Part shown: positions 35,518 through 43,379 of the stretch, piece by piece
How positions within the stretch are numbered: the first letter of the stretch is position 1
How the letters are laid out: each line of letters begins with the position of its first letter
Assembly: GCF_021026095.1 (NCBI RefSeq)
Contig: NZ_JAJNCU010000003.1
Location: 124,001-188,000 of the forward strand
Length of the DNA stretch: 64,000 bases
From: Salinicoccus halitifaciens
GTDB taxonomy: Bacteria; Bacillota; Bacilli; Staphylococcales; Salinicoccaceae
Reading direction: 5' to 3'
Notes under the pieces: generated by a model
What the model saw: only the letters and a program-made list of their open reading frames with translations
What the model was told of the DNA's origin: nothing
Databases searched by the model: none
Program-made: the position numbers and the translations under genes

Positions 35518-35786
35518 CAATTTTTAAGATTTCTCACTCACTATATGCGTTTTAAGCGTCTTAATCCTTGTAAGATAAAGATTCCCGGTTATTAAACCAT
35601 CCAACGCGCGGCATCCTCAGCAGTCGGACTTTACATAAATCAAAAAAGGAAAGTTTTGCATGCTTACTCGGGTTGAGTTATTTCTTTGTAATAATGTTTC
35701 TGCATCTTTTTAAGGTGCCTGCTTTATCCGATTCTTCTTTATTTCAATGTTTTATAAGACATCTTAACTATATTGGCATAATAGTG

Positions 35787-35973
35787 ATTATTATGTATCA
35801 CGGAATTCCCTTTCATAAGAGAAGTTATCATCATCCGTAAGTTGCCTACCCAGCTGCTTCACTTCGATATGCCCTTGTTGAGATTGTATCAATCTCTTAT
35901 TGGTCTTGTCTGTTTCTCAAACGACTTTATGCCTCTTCTCTTGAAAAGTTAATTTATCAAGAGCCTCAGTGTT
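35787..35973 (-). pseudogene. Remnant of a coiled-coil protein, possibly plasmid or phage derived
   Basis: Minus-strand translation gives NTEALDKLTFQEKRHKVV, a stop, then ETDKTNKRLIQSQQGHIEV, KQLGRQLTDDDNFSYERE and two stops. The Glu/Lys/Gln-rich helical character resembles C-terminal regions of mobilisation or phage proteins, but no family motif is present. It lies downstream of the replication-like fragment at 36050. Confidence 0.3.
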
Positions 35974-36049
35974 CTCTTTCATACGGTCGTTCTGACTGTG
36001 TGGGATTTCTCGAAAGAATACATAAATATTATATATAAATGAATTATTT

Positions 36050-36283
36050 TTATTCCGATTTTTCATTTATATATCCATAATCCAGTGACTCTTTCCGGTA
36101 TTTGTAAAATCTTTTCTCTGATATACCCATTCCATCTAAAATCATATTTAAATGAAAATATGCCCTGCTACTGTTGCGAGTAAAAGAAGACAGGTATGAT
36201 TTTATAACTTTTGCTTCAGGACTGAACCGATCACCCCTCATTAATATTTTAGGAATTAAACCATAACTGCCGCCGTCATACAT
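36050..36283 (-). CDS. N-terminal fragment of a plasmid/phage-type replication protein (winged helix)
   Basis: A 77-residue protein with the layout YGLIPK...LSPEAKVIKSYLSSF-like helix, then ISEKRFYKYRKESLDYGYI. This matches the N-terminal helix-turn-helix of replication initiators found on staphylococcal plasmids, phages and pathogenicity islands. Full-length proteins are much longer, so this is probably truncated. It may still bind DNA. It supports the view that the 33-38 kb region is a decayed mobile element. Confidence 0.55.
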   Translation of the reverse strand: MYDGGSYGLIPKILMRGDRFSPEAKVIKSYLSSFTRNSSRAYFHLNMILDGMGISEKRFYKYRKESLDYGYINEKSE

Positions 36284-36455
36284 ACCTCCTTATATAGTTT
36301 CTTTGTTCATAGCATAACTCCGAATCCCTCGATGATCTAAATAATAATATCGCTGAAAATCAATTTTAGAGGTCGTATAATGTTAGTTATGGTATCTATA
36401 CAACCTCATAAATTGAAGTAAGATAACACTCATGAACCGCCTGCACTCGGCTTTT

Positions 36456-36773
36456 TTATTGTTCCTTCTGCTCTTCCAGGTGCTTCATATTATGTTCCTG
36501 AGCAATCTCTATCAAGCTTCTTAACTGTGCAAAGTTACTATTCATGTAGTCGTTAGTGTTTGATTTGCCGGAATATTTATTCAACATCTGATAAATGCTC
36601 TCCACCTCCTCCATCTGTAGCTCGACATGTATGAGTAAATGGTGCAGTTGCTCCTTGTTTATTAAAAGATCATTAACTTCATTTTCTCTTTCGATATACT
36701 TCTCTCTGAAATACTTTACGTCAGATAGTTTGGTTTCATTGAATTTGTTCATCTCAATTTCTTTATAATTCAT
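36456..36773 (-). CDS. Coiled-coil protein of unknown function
   Basis: A 105-residue, charged, largely helical protein (KYFREKYIERENEVNDLLIN and HVELQMEEVESIYQML with heptad spacing). AGGGGAG is spaced 8 bases from the ATG. No signal or membrane segment. Small coiled-coil proteins like this are common cargo of staphylococcal islands. Not recognised. Confidence 0.6.
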   Translation of the reverse strand: MNYKEIEMNKFNETKLSDVKYFREKYIERENEVNDLLINKEQLHHLLIHVELQMEEVESIYQMLNKYSGKSNTNDYMNSNFAQLRSLIEIAQEHNMKHLEEQKEQ

Positions 36774-36980
36774 TATTACTACTCCCCTCGTCGATAATTT
36801 TTAATAATTTGAATGGTATAAAAGCTTCCTTCACTTCATTTCATTTTCTTCAATATTGTATTTTTAAATCCTAATTAAACCAATGCATTTCTAAGTCTTA
36901 TAAGCTTTAAGAAAAATTCTATACATTTTAATCGTCTCCTTTTGATATAATTTAATTAATTTATTTATGAGGTGATACTA

Positions 36981-37517
36981 GTGGAACAAGACATAATGAC
37001 ATGGATTACTCTTATAGCTGCAGTAGCTAGTGCAGGGTTTTCAGGTTGGGCTATATTCAGAGATATCTTAAAAGATAGAATCAAAATTGAAATTTCAAAT
37101 GTGGATGTCATAATGGACAAGGTAGACAAACAAGTCAAATATAGCTTTTATGTAAATAATTTATCTGAGCATCCAATTGTAATAACCGACGTTAAACTTT
37201 TTAAAAATGATAAAGAATTATTGGATAATGGTCATGATCCGAGTCCTAATAAGGTCCCTCTAGGGCCTCCAGATATATTTACTGGTCAGCAACGTTATTC
37301 TGAATTTCCAAGGATTGGAATGGACAGTTCAAATTTCGATAGTGATTTGGTTCTCTTCCCTCATGACTCTGTTCATCTCTCGTATTATTTAGATGAATCT
37401 CCTAATCGATTAGAGATTTATACATCAAAACCAAAACAATCTAAACATTCTATTAATGTAGACTTCGAAAAGGAATTGGATAAAGAGATTAGAAAATTGG
37501 TTAAATCTAAACAATAG
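36981..37517 (+). CDS. Membrane-anchored protein of unknown function
   Basis: A 178-residue protein with one N-terminal helix (WITLIAAVASAGFSGWAIF) and a soluble, probably beta-rich domain (about 38-165, YSFYVNNLSEHPIVITDVKLF). This resembles the layout of small accessory proteins in phages and islands. GAGGTG is spaced 6 bases from GTG 36981; the GTG at 36972 overlaps it. AT-rich codon use. No family assigned. Confidence 0.6.
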   Translation: MEQDIMTWITLIAAVASAGFSGWAIFRDILKDRIKIEISNVDVIMDKVDKQVKYSFYVNNLSEHPIVITDVKLFKNDKELLDNGHDPSPNKVPLGPPDIFTGQQRYSEFPRIGMDSSNFDSDLVLFPHDSVHLSYYLDESPNRLEIYTSKPKQSKHSINVDFEKELDKEIRKLVKSKQ

Positions 37518-37935
37518 CTAGCTTCAATTTTATCTGCTTTATTTACATTCAACTCAATCTGTTGTGCCAGTCCTTCTTTCAAACATGTCATCAATTCTCT
37601 TTTGTCCTACGGGTCGGTGCCTTCATACCGTTTACATACTTTCATTTTTATCGCCTCATCTCTGTATATACTTTTAATACTCTAAGATGGTTAGTCATAC
37701 ATTTTGGACTACTCATGACAGTGCTTCCTCAATGTTGGCATTAAAGCGCCCATGGACCATTTCGGCTACTCTAATTACAGGACATCTTACATATATATAC
37801 CCATGTTACGAAGAAGATGAATGAGACAATGATAGAGAAATTTGAAAAAGAGAATTACTGGCCCTTGGGATTGATGTTTTGCCAGGTATTTCTTTGATAC
37901 AATTAAAGCATTGAACATGGAGAGGATGCTATATA
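37518..37935. other. Gap with minus-strand coding remnants
   Basis: No intact gene. Minus-strand translation yields VHGRFNANIEEALS followed by stops near 37700, and RELMTCLKEGLAQQIELNV nearer 37560 preceded by an in-frame stop. These look like the debris of a decayed gene that I cannot identify. A plus-strand frame at 37562-37744 is not credible. Confidence 0.35.
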
Positions 37936-38601
37936 TTGGAATGGTTTGAATGGGCTTTTGTTATACCAATAATCGGGTGGTTAATTAGAGAAATTTGGGC
38001 GAAGATTTCTCAAGATAAATTTATAAGAAAACAAGCTAATGTGGAGCATGAATATTATCAAAAGCGACTATTATTTGATAGTAAATATGATTTGTATAAA
38101 AGCGTATATGCTAAAATGAAGTACTATCACGGGAGTCTGGCAGCATTTAATCCCGATCATCTCGAAAGAATATTATTTTCAGTACAGAAGGATGCAATAG
38201 AACATTACAAAGAATTTTTGATTGACAATGGTGCCCAAGAAAATGAATTAAACACCTTTGAACTGGATTACAATAGAGAAGAGAATAAAAGAATCGCAGC
38301 TAATTTTGATATGACTATGCAAAAAATAGAAGACGGCAGGAGAGATTTTAACAATTATTTGACTATAAATGAGTTCATGTTTAGTGAGGATGAAATTAAA
38401 ATTATTAGAGCCTTTACTAATTTAGGAATGAGAACGGAACAAATACTATATGATGCTGAAAATATTCTCGAAAAGCCTTTGGAGGAGCAATATAAACTTT
38501 TGCTTGATCACTTAAATACAGGTTATAAAAAAAATACTACTGGAATGTTGAGTTTAATTTCATCTTTTGAAAAGACTATAAGGGAAAAACTGAGTCTCTA
38601 G
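37936..38601 (+). CDS. Membrane-anchored helical protein of unknown function
   Basis: A 221-residue protein: an N-terminal hydrophobic helix (WFEWAFVIPIIGWLIREIW) followed by about 190 residues of charged helices. The start is TTG with GGAGAGG 10 bases upstream. A membrane anchor followed by a helical cytoplasmic domain resembles small uncharacterised proteins of genomic islands. No motif recognised. It is followed by a terminator and lies next to the 3' end of rpsR. Confidence 0.6.
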   Translation: MEWFEWAFVIPIIGWLIREIWAKISQDKFIRKQANVEHEYYQKRLLFDSKYDLYKSVYAKMKYYHGSLAAFNPDHLERILFSVQKDAIEHYKEFLIDNGAQENELNTFELDYNREENKRIAANFDMTMQKIEDGRRDFNNYLTINEFMFSEDEIKIIRAFTNLGMRTEQILYDAENILEKPLEEQYKLLLDHLNTGYKKNTTGMLSLISSFEKTIREKLSL

Positions 38602-38626
38602 ACACCTTCTTATAAGGTGTCTTTTC
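38600..38626 (+). terminator. Terminator at the right end of the variable region
   Basis: A 9-bp stem (AGACACCTT and complement), 5-base loop and TTTTCT tail directly at the stop codon of the preceding gene. Confidence 0.8.
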
Positions 38627-38686
38627 TATGGAACCTCTCACACTTTGGCCCGAAATTGCCCTGAAACCGATATTTAGACAAAAGAA

Positions 38687-38718
38687 AAAGCCCTCAAACC
38701 ATTGGTTTGATAGGCTTT
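38687..38718 (-). terminator. Terminator of rpsR
   Basis: Arms around CAAACCATTGGTTTG extended by AGCC/GGCT. On the minus strand it is followed by TTTTTCTTTT and lies about 17 bases past the rpsR stop. Confidence 0.8.
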
Positions 38719-38734
38719 ATGAACATATATACTA

Positions 38735-38974
38735 TTATGCTTCTTCTTTAACGTATGGTAACAATGCCATGTGACGTGCGCGTTTGATCGCTACAGTCAA
38801 TGGACGCTGATACTTCGCGGAAGTACCTGTTACACGTCTAGGAAGAATTTTGCCACGTTCTGAAATGAACTTTTTAAGCATTTCTACTTCTTTATAGTCG
38901 ATGTGCGTAATGCCGTTTGCTGTGAAATAACAAACCTTTTTACGACGACGACCGCCTCTTCTTGGACCTGCCAT
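38735..38974 (-). CDS. rpsR: 30S ribosomal protein S18
   Basis: A 79-residue protein near-identical to staphylococcal S18 ([61 protein letters not shown]). It binds S6 in the small-subunit platform. In most Bacillota it is the third gene of rpsF-ssb-rpsR; here neither rpsF nor ssb is beside it, and it has its own promoter. The region beyond its 3' end (32.7-38.6 kb) is a gene-poor variable segment; the 3' end of rpsR is a known island insertion site in staphylococci. Confidence 0.97.
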   Translation of the reverse strand: MAGPRRGGRRRKKVCYFTANGITHIDYKEVEMLKKFISERGKILPRRVTGTSAKYQRPLTVAIKRARHMALLPYVKEEA

Positions 38975-39099
38975 GAGAAAAGCCTCCTTTAATTACAGAT
39001 TGTCTGGTGAGCCTCGTGTGTGTGGTCGGCTCATGACCTTACGAATCCATAATTTCGTTCATCACGTGTGAATATGTCCTGTGTGTATGTGCACGATTA

Positions 39100-39128
39100 A
39101 TAATACAATATTGAAGGGTCATTGTCAA
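39100..39128 (-). promoter_or_regulatory. Sigma-A promoter and leader of rpsR
   Basis: TTGACA-N17-TATTAT is a near-ideal promoter about 125 bases upstream of the rpsR ATG. The long leader contains a hairpin with arms TGAGCC/GGCTCA (about 39010-39034). A GCCGAC segment at its base recalls the CCG element of the S6:S18-binding leader of rpsF operons; that match is by eye and tentative. Confidence 0.65.
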
Positions 39129-39137
39129 TATACACAA

Positions 39138-39830
39138 TTATGATTCATTCGCTTTCACGCGGATGAACATCAGCATGAAGAAGGACAGGATGACGATGAC
39201 GATCACCCATGCCCAGGCGAGTGACATGTTGCCGGATTGGAGTGCGACGTATATCGCGGTGGGCAGTGTCTGCGTGCGCCCGGGGATATTGCCCGCGATG
39301 ATGATGGTCGCACCGAATTCCCCGAGCGCCCGGGCGAAGCTTAAGAGCGCTCCTGTGATCAGGGCCGTCCTGGCAAGCGGCAGGGTGATCCTCGTGAATA
39401 CCTGCCAACGGTTCGCCCCGTCTACCCGCGCGGCGTTCTCTATATCTTCATTGACATTGAGGAATCCGCCCTTCGCTGCCTGGTACATCAGCGGGAATGC
39501 CACCACCGTGCTCGCAGCCACCGCCGCATACCATGTGAATATGATGGTGTCGCCGTAGATCCACGCGATCGCCTCCCCGACGACGCTGTTGTTTCCGAAC
39601 AGCACGAGCAGCAGGAACCCGACGACCGTCGGCGGCAGCACAAGCGGCATCATCAGCACCGTCTCGACGACGATCTTCCCTTTGAAATCATTCCTCGCCA
39701 TAAAGCGCGCAATGATGATGCCGAGTATCAGGACGATGACGAGCGCGATAAAGGCGACCCGTAGGGAAAGCAGCACCGGCGTCAGGAACTCCTGGGCCGT
39801 GATGTTACTGGACAATAAAACCATATTCAT
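39138..39830 (-). CDS. modB: Molybdate ABC transporter permease ModB
   Basis: A roughly 230-residue inner-membrane permease with five to six helices. It has the cytoplasmic EAA loop in ENAARVDGANRWQVFTRITLPLA and the ModB-typical MMPLVLPPTVVGFLLL and GEFGATIIIAGNIPGRTQTLP. The frame opens at 39893 inside modA, but the first residues there look like modA antiframe text; GTGAGG is spaced 6 bases from ATG 39830. It overlaps the end of modA by 26 bases. No modC ATPase gene is present nearby. Confidence 0.92.
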   Translation of the reverse strand: MNMVLLSSNITAQEFLTPVLLSLRVAFIALVIVLILGIIIARFMARNDFKGKIVVETVLMMPLVLPPTVVGFLLLVLFGNNSVVGEAIAWIYGDTIIFTWYAAVAASTVVAFPLMYQAAKGGFLNVNEDIENAARVDGANRWQVFTRITLPLARTALITGALLSFARALGEFGATIIIAGNIPGRTQTLPTAIYVALQSGNMSLAWAWVIVIVILSFFMLMFIRVKANES

Positions 39831-40656
39831 TGAAAACCTCACCGGCTTCTTCACTCTGCATGAACTCGAAGAAGGCAAGCTGGGCCGCTTCATTATCCGT
39901 ATCGTTCATCATGCCGAGGGGATATACGATCGGCGAATGGGCATCTTCCGGTGCCGCATCCACCACATCGATCCCGTCACTCATCATCGCATCGGTATGA
40001 TACACCATCCCCGCATCGGCATTGCCGGTCTCGACATAGTTCAGCACCTGCCTCACATCTTCGGCATAGACGAATTTCGATTCGATTCCTTCCATTATAT
40101 CCATGTTTTCGAAGGCCTCGACGCTGTACTCGCCTGCAGGCACGGATTCAGGGTTACCGATTGCGATCTGATCTGCGTTTTCCAGATCATCAAAAGACGT
40201 CAACGAATCACTGTCCGACGGTACGATCAGAACGAGCTCGTTTGTGAGCAGATCCACCGAATTTTCCTCATCGATGTACCCTTCATCCATGACCTCCTGG
40301 AAGTGATCCACATTGGCCGAGAAGAATAAATCCACCGGCGCCCCCTGAATGATCTGCTGCATCAGTGCACCCGAGCCGCCGAAATTATAGTCCACCGTGA
40401 CATCCGGGTATTCTTCATTGAAAAGTGTGGTGATCTCCCCAAGCACATCCACAAGGCTCGCTGCAGCAGAGACCGTGATTGTACCTTCAACATCAGTTGC
40501 CGTGTCTTCAGGCGCTTCTTCGGGCGATTCAAGCGTCGTATCCGTCGAATCCTCATCATCTATGATATTTTCGTCCACTTCACCGTTCCCGCATGCCGCA
40601 ACAATGAATACGGCGAGGAACAGCATCAAAAACTTCAATCCATCTGCAAATTTCAT
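39805..40656 (-). CDS. modA: Molybdate-binding lipoprotein ModA
   Basis: A 283-residue extracellular binding protein. The lipoprotein signal ends in VAAC at about residue 22, followed by an acidic linker of about 35 residues. The ModA fold begins with ITVSAAASLVDVLGEI (oxyanion-binding Ser). GGSGALMQQIIQGAPVDLFFSA and the later YVETGNADAGMVYHTDA complete the ligand site. It overlaps modB by 26 bases in a two-gene unit. The acidic linker is typical of salt-tolerant Bacillota lipoproteins. Confidence 0.94.
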   Translation of the reverse strand: MKFADGLKFLMLFLAVFIVAACGNGEVDENIIDDEDSTDTTLESPEEAPEDTATDVEGTITVSAAASLVDVLGEITTLFNEEYPDVTVDYNFGGSGALMQQIIQGAPVDLFFSANVDHFQEVMDEGYIDEENSVDLLTNELVLIVPSDSDSLTSFDDLENADQIAIGNPESVPAGEYSVEAFENMDIMEGIESKFVYAEDVRQVLNYVETGNADAGMVYHTDAMMSDGIDVVDAAPEDAHSPIVYPLGMMNDTDNEAAQLAFFEFMQSEEAGEVFNEYGFIVQ

Positions 40657-40826
40657 TTACCGGAGCCTCCTTTCACTGAGTTTATTTTATTCAAGTATAT
40701 TGGTTTGGTTTATCAAAGTAAATCATGGAGGGGAGCTCCATTTGACAATACCCGCAATTTATATCGCTTTACCCGCACCAGTCCCTCCCCTACAATTGAA
40801 TGAAGAATAAATTTAGGGGGATTATG

Positions 40827-41408
40827 ATGACGAATGAAAATGCAGTGGAAAGAGAAGCGGGCGCACAGTTCAACCTGAGCGTGATGAGCGACGACTTTGC
40901 CGAAGTGATTTTAAGTGCCCTGGATGCAGTGGATGCGAAGAAAGTGTGGATGAAGACGGATGATGTGGCAACCGCTGCGACCGGCAGCATCGCGGATGTA
41001 TTCGACGTGGTCAAGGCCATCTACCTGAATGCGTCAAAGACCGGCCTGCATGTGGAGATGAGCGGGAACATCGTCCTTGGCGGCTGCAACACGGGAGAGG
41101 ATGAGAATGATAAAAACGAAGTCCGCCTGAATGATGAGACATCTAGACGGATTTCCCAAAAGGCGGGCTGCAGATTTTCAATCTATCCCCTCGGCGAGAC
41201 AGGTTATATTGAAAAGATCACAAAATCAGTGGAGAAGCTGCCGGATTACGGTGTCGAGGTCAGCATGGTGCCTTTTGCGACCCGTATCGACGGTGAAGTG
41301 AATGATATTTTTGAAGCTCTGGAAGCGACATTCACCGAGATTCAGGAGACGAGCGAGCACGTGGTCATGCCTTTCACGATTTCGTGCAACAGTCCGTCAA
41401 ACCGATGA
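40827..41408 (+). CDS. YkoF-like thiamine/HMP-binding family protein
   Basis: A 193-residue protein made of two similar ACT-like halves (about 10-90 and 105-190), as in Bacillus subtilis YkoF, which binds thiamine or its pyrimidine. The first half has AQFNLSVMSDDFAEVILSAL; the second has CRFSIYPLGETGYIEKITKSV and GVEVSMVPFATRIDGEVNDIFEAL. In Bacillus it sits with the ykoEDC transporter, which is absent here, and I see no TPP riboswitch upstream. GGGGG is spaced 6 bases from ATG 40827. Confidence 0.75.
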   Translation: MTNENAVEREAGAQFNLSVMSDDFAEVILSALDAVDAKKVWMKTDDVATAATGSIADVFDVVKAIYLNASKTGLHVEMSGNIVLGGCNTGEDENDKNEVRLNDETSRRISQKAGCRFSIYPLGETGYIEKITKSVEKLPDYGVEVSMVPFATRIDGEVNDIFEALEATFTEIQETSEHVVMPFTISCNSPSNR

Positions 41409-41419
41409 ACATGAAAAAA

Positions 41420-41443
41420 GCGCAGGTCCCAAGTGACCTGCGC
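41420..41443. terminator. Convergent terminator between ykoF-like gene and nadA
   Basis: A 9-bp GC-rich stem (GCGCAGGTC and complement) with a 6-base loop, A run before and TTATTTTAT after. Confidence 0.8.
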
Positions 41444-41449
41444 CTTATT

Positions 41450-42544
41450 TTATACGATCGACAACATTCTCTCGAGGCTCTCCTTGGCGTACCGTGACGT
41501 TTCCCCATCAACTTTTATCAGATTCTGCGTATCACCAGCCACAATCTTATCCAGACACCATGCGAGGTGGGGCAGGTCGATGCGGTTCATCGTCAGACAC
41601 GGGCACATGATCGGATTGAGCGATTCGATATGCAGATGCGGGTTTTCCTCCTTCAGCCGGTTCACCAGGTTCATTTCCGTGCCGATTGCCCAGCTTGTAC
41701 CCGGGGCGGCATTATTGATCATGTCGATGATGTACTTGGTTGAGCCGTCATAATCCGCCATCTGTACGACTTCATGCGTACATTCAGGGTGTACGAGGAC
41801 ATTCACATCCGGCATCCTCTTCCTGATATTCTTGATATGTATGGGCCAGAATTTCTCATGGACGGAACAGAACCCTTTCCATAAGATGATTTGGATATCC
41901 CTCCTGTCCCCCTCGAACTCCAGCCTGCGGTTGACGGGATTCCACACAGCCATCCTGTCCAGAGGCACCCCGAGTTCAAAGGCCGTGTTGCGCCCGAGGT
42001 GCTGGTCCGGCAGGAATAAAATCCTCCGACCCTGGGCGAGCGCCCACTCGATGACTTTTTTCGCATTGCCGCTCGTCACGCATGAACCGCCGCGTTCACC
42101 AACGAAAGACTTGATCGCGGCACTCGAATTGACATAAGTGAGCGGCAATACACTTTCCCCGAAAATTCCGGTCAGTTCCCTGTCGCAGATAAGGGCCTGA
42201 TCGATGTTTGCCATATCAGCCATCGAACAGCCAGCATTCAAATCCGGCAGATAGACTTTTTGATGATCCGCAGTCAGTATATCAGCCGTTTCCGCCATGA
42301 AGTGCACCCCGTTGAAAATGATGTATTCCGCCTCATGCTCTTTACATATACGTGCAAGCTGCAGCGAGTCTCCCATCACATCCGCAAATTGCGCCACTTC
42401 ATCTTTTTGGTAATGGTGAGTGGGCATGAAGAGTCTCGCACCCATTTCCTCTTTGATGCCGGAGACTTTTTTCTCCAGTTCCTCCGTCGTTGCCTCCAAA
42501 TAGTATTCAGGTATGCGTTCAGGCACCTGAGTCATTATATTCAT
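41450..42544 (-). CDS. nadA: Quinolinate synthase NadA
   Basis: Condenses iminoaspartate and dihydroxyacetone phosphate to quinolinate using a [4Fe-4S] cluster. The 364-residue protein has HHYQKDEVAQFADVMGDSL near the start. The three cluster cysteines lie in GGSCVTSGNA (about 142), VHPECTHEV (about 245) and MCPCLTMNRIDLPHLAWCL (about 325-340). Last gene of nadB-nadC-nadA; the nadC stop lies one base before its ATG. Confidence 0.96.
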   Translation of the reverse strand: MNIMTQVPERIPEYYLEATTEELEKKVSGIKEEMGARLFMPTHHYQKDEVAQFADVMGDSLQLARICKEHEAEYIIFNGVHFMAETADILTADHQKVYLPDLNAGCSMADMANIDQALICDRELTGIFGESVLPLTYVNSSAAIKSFVGERGGSCVTSGNAKKVIEWALAQGRRILFLPDQHLGRNTAFELGVPLDRMAVWNPVNRRLEFEGDRRDIQIILWKGFCSVHEKFWPIHIKNIRKRMPDVNVLVHPECTHEVVQMADYDGSTKYIIDMINNAAPGTSWAIGTEMNLVNRLKEENPHLHIESLNPIMCPCLTMNRIDLPHLAWCLDKIVAGDTQNLIKVDGETSRYAKESLERMLSIV

Positions 42545-42545
42545 G

Positions 42546-43379
42546 TCATTTAACCACCTTTAATGTAATATCCAGCGCTTCCTGATGATGGAAAAGCGCG
42601 CCGACCGATATGTAGTCCACACCGGTTTCCGCATATTCTTCGACCGTGGCCAGGTTGATGCCGCCGGAGGCTTCCGTTTGAATATGTGCCGGCACCAGAT
42701 GGATGTGTTCCCTGATCCATCCGGGCGCGCAATTATCGAACATGACGATGTCGACCTCATTGTCCACGGCTTCCTTCAGCATTTCCACGTTCTCGATTTC
42801 CACTTCGACCTTGTCCATCGGCCCGGTCAGCCTCCTCGCCCGGTCGACTGCTGCGGTCACCGAACCCATGAAATCGATATGATTGTCTTTCAACATCAGT
42901 CCATCGTTCAATGTCCGGCGATGATTCCGGCCGCCCCCGGCGATGACCGCATACTTTTCGAACATGCCAAGGCCCGGTGTCGTTTTTCTCGTATCAACGA
43001 TTTCAGCCCCTGTGCCGGCAGCCTTCTCCACATACTCACGCGTCTGCGTCGTTATTCCCGACATTCTCTGGACGAGGTTTAGCACCGTCCTTTCCATCGT
43101 CAGGATTGCCCGGACGCTGCCGCTGATCCTGGCGATGGTATCCCCTTCACTGACTGCCCCGCCATCTTCCAGCAGCACTTCGACTTCCATATCCGGATCG
43201 ATCATCCTGAACCCTTCTTCTATGATTACGCTCCCCGAAAAGTAGCCACTTTCCTTGGCTTTCATTTCCGCACGACCGGTCAGATCCGTGTCAAAAATCT
43301 GTGTGGAAATATCACCATGATGATTATCTTCAATGTAGAATTGTTTGAGCTTTTCCCTGACGTTCAATATATTGAGCAT
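42546..43379 (-). CDS. nadC: Nicotinate-nucleotide pyrophosphorylase (carboxylating)
   Basis: Converts quinolinate and PRPP to nicotinate mononucleotide. The 277-residue enzyme shows ARISGSVRAILTMERTVLNLVQRMSGIAT-type text split around residues 82-110, VDTRKTTPGLGMFEKYAV (PRPP/substrate site), and EVEIENVEMLKEAVDNEVDIVMFDN. Its start lies 50 bases inside nadB, so translation is coupled. Confidence 0.96.
   Translation of the reverse strand: MLNILNVREKLKQFYIEDNHHGDISTQIFDTDLTGRAEMKAKESGYFSGSVIIEEGFRMIDPDMEVEVLLEDGGAVSEGDTIARISGSVRAILTMERTVLNLVQRMSGITTQTREYVEKAAGTGAEIVDTRKTTPGLGMFEKYAVIAGGGRNHRRTLNDGLMLKDNHIDFMGSVTAAVDRARRLTGPMDKVEVEIENVEMLKEAVDNEVDIVMFDNCAPGWIREHIHLVPAHIQTEASGGINLATVEEYAETGVDYISVGALFHHQEALDITLKVVK

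Larger units (their letters stand above)
34691..36049. other. 1.36-kb AT-rich stretch of decayed sequence
   Basis: No intact gene of normal length. Both strands carry short protein-like fragments. On the plus strand one runs from about 35045 to 35206 (ending KTKKDIKKAP). On the minus strand there is a 47-codon ORF at 35374-35517 and a coding remnant at about 35787-35973. The pattern fits degradation of a mobile element. Confidence 0.45.

Noticed and set aside
40657-40826. TPP riboswitch upstream of the YkoF-like gene
   Set aside because: The conserved CTGAGA and GATCTGGATAATACC-type blocks are absent.
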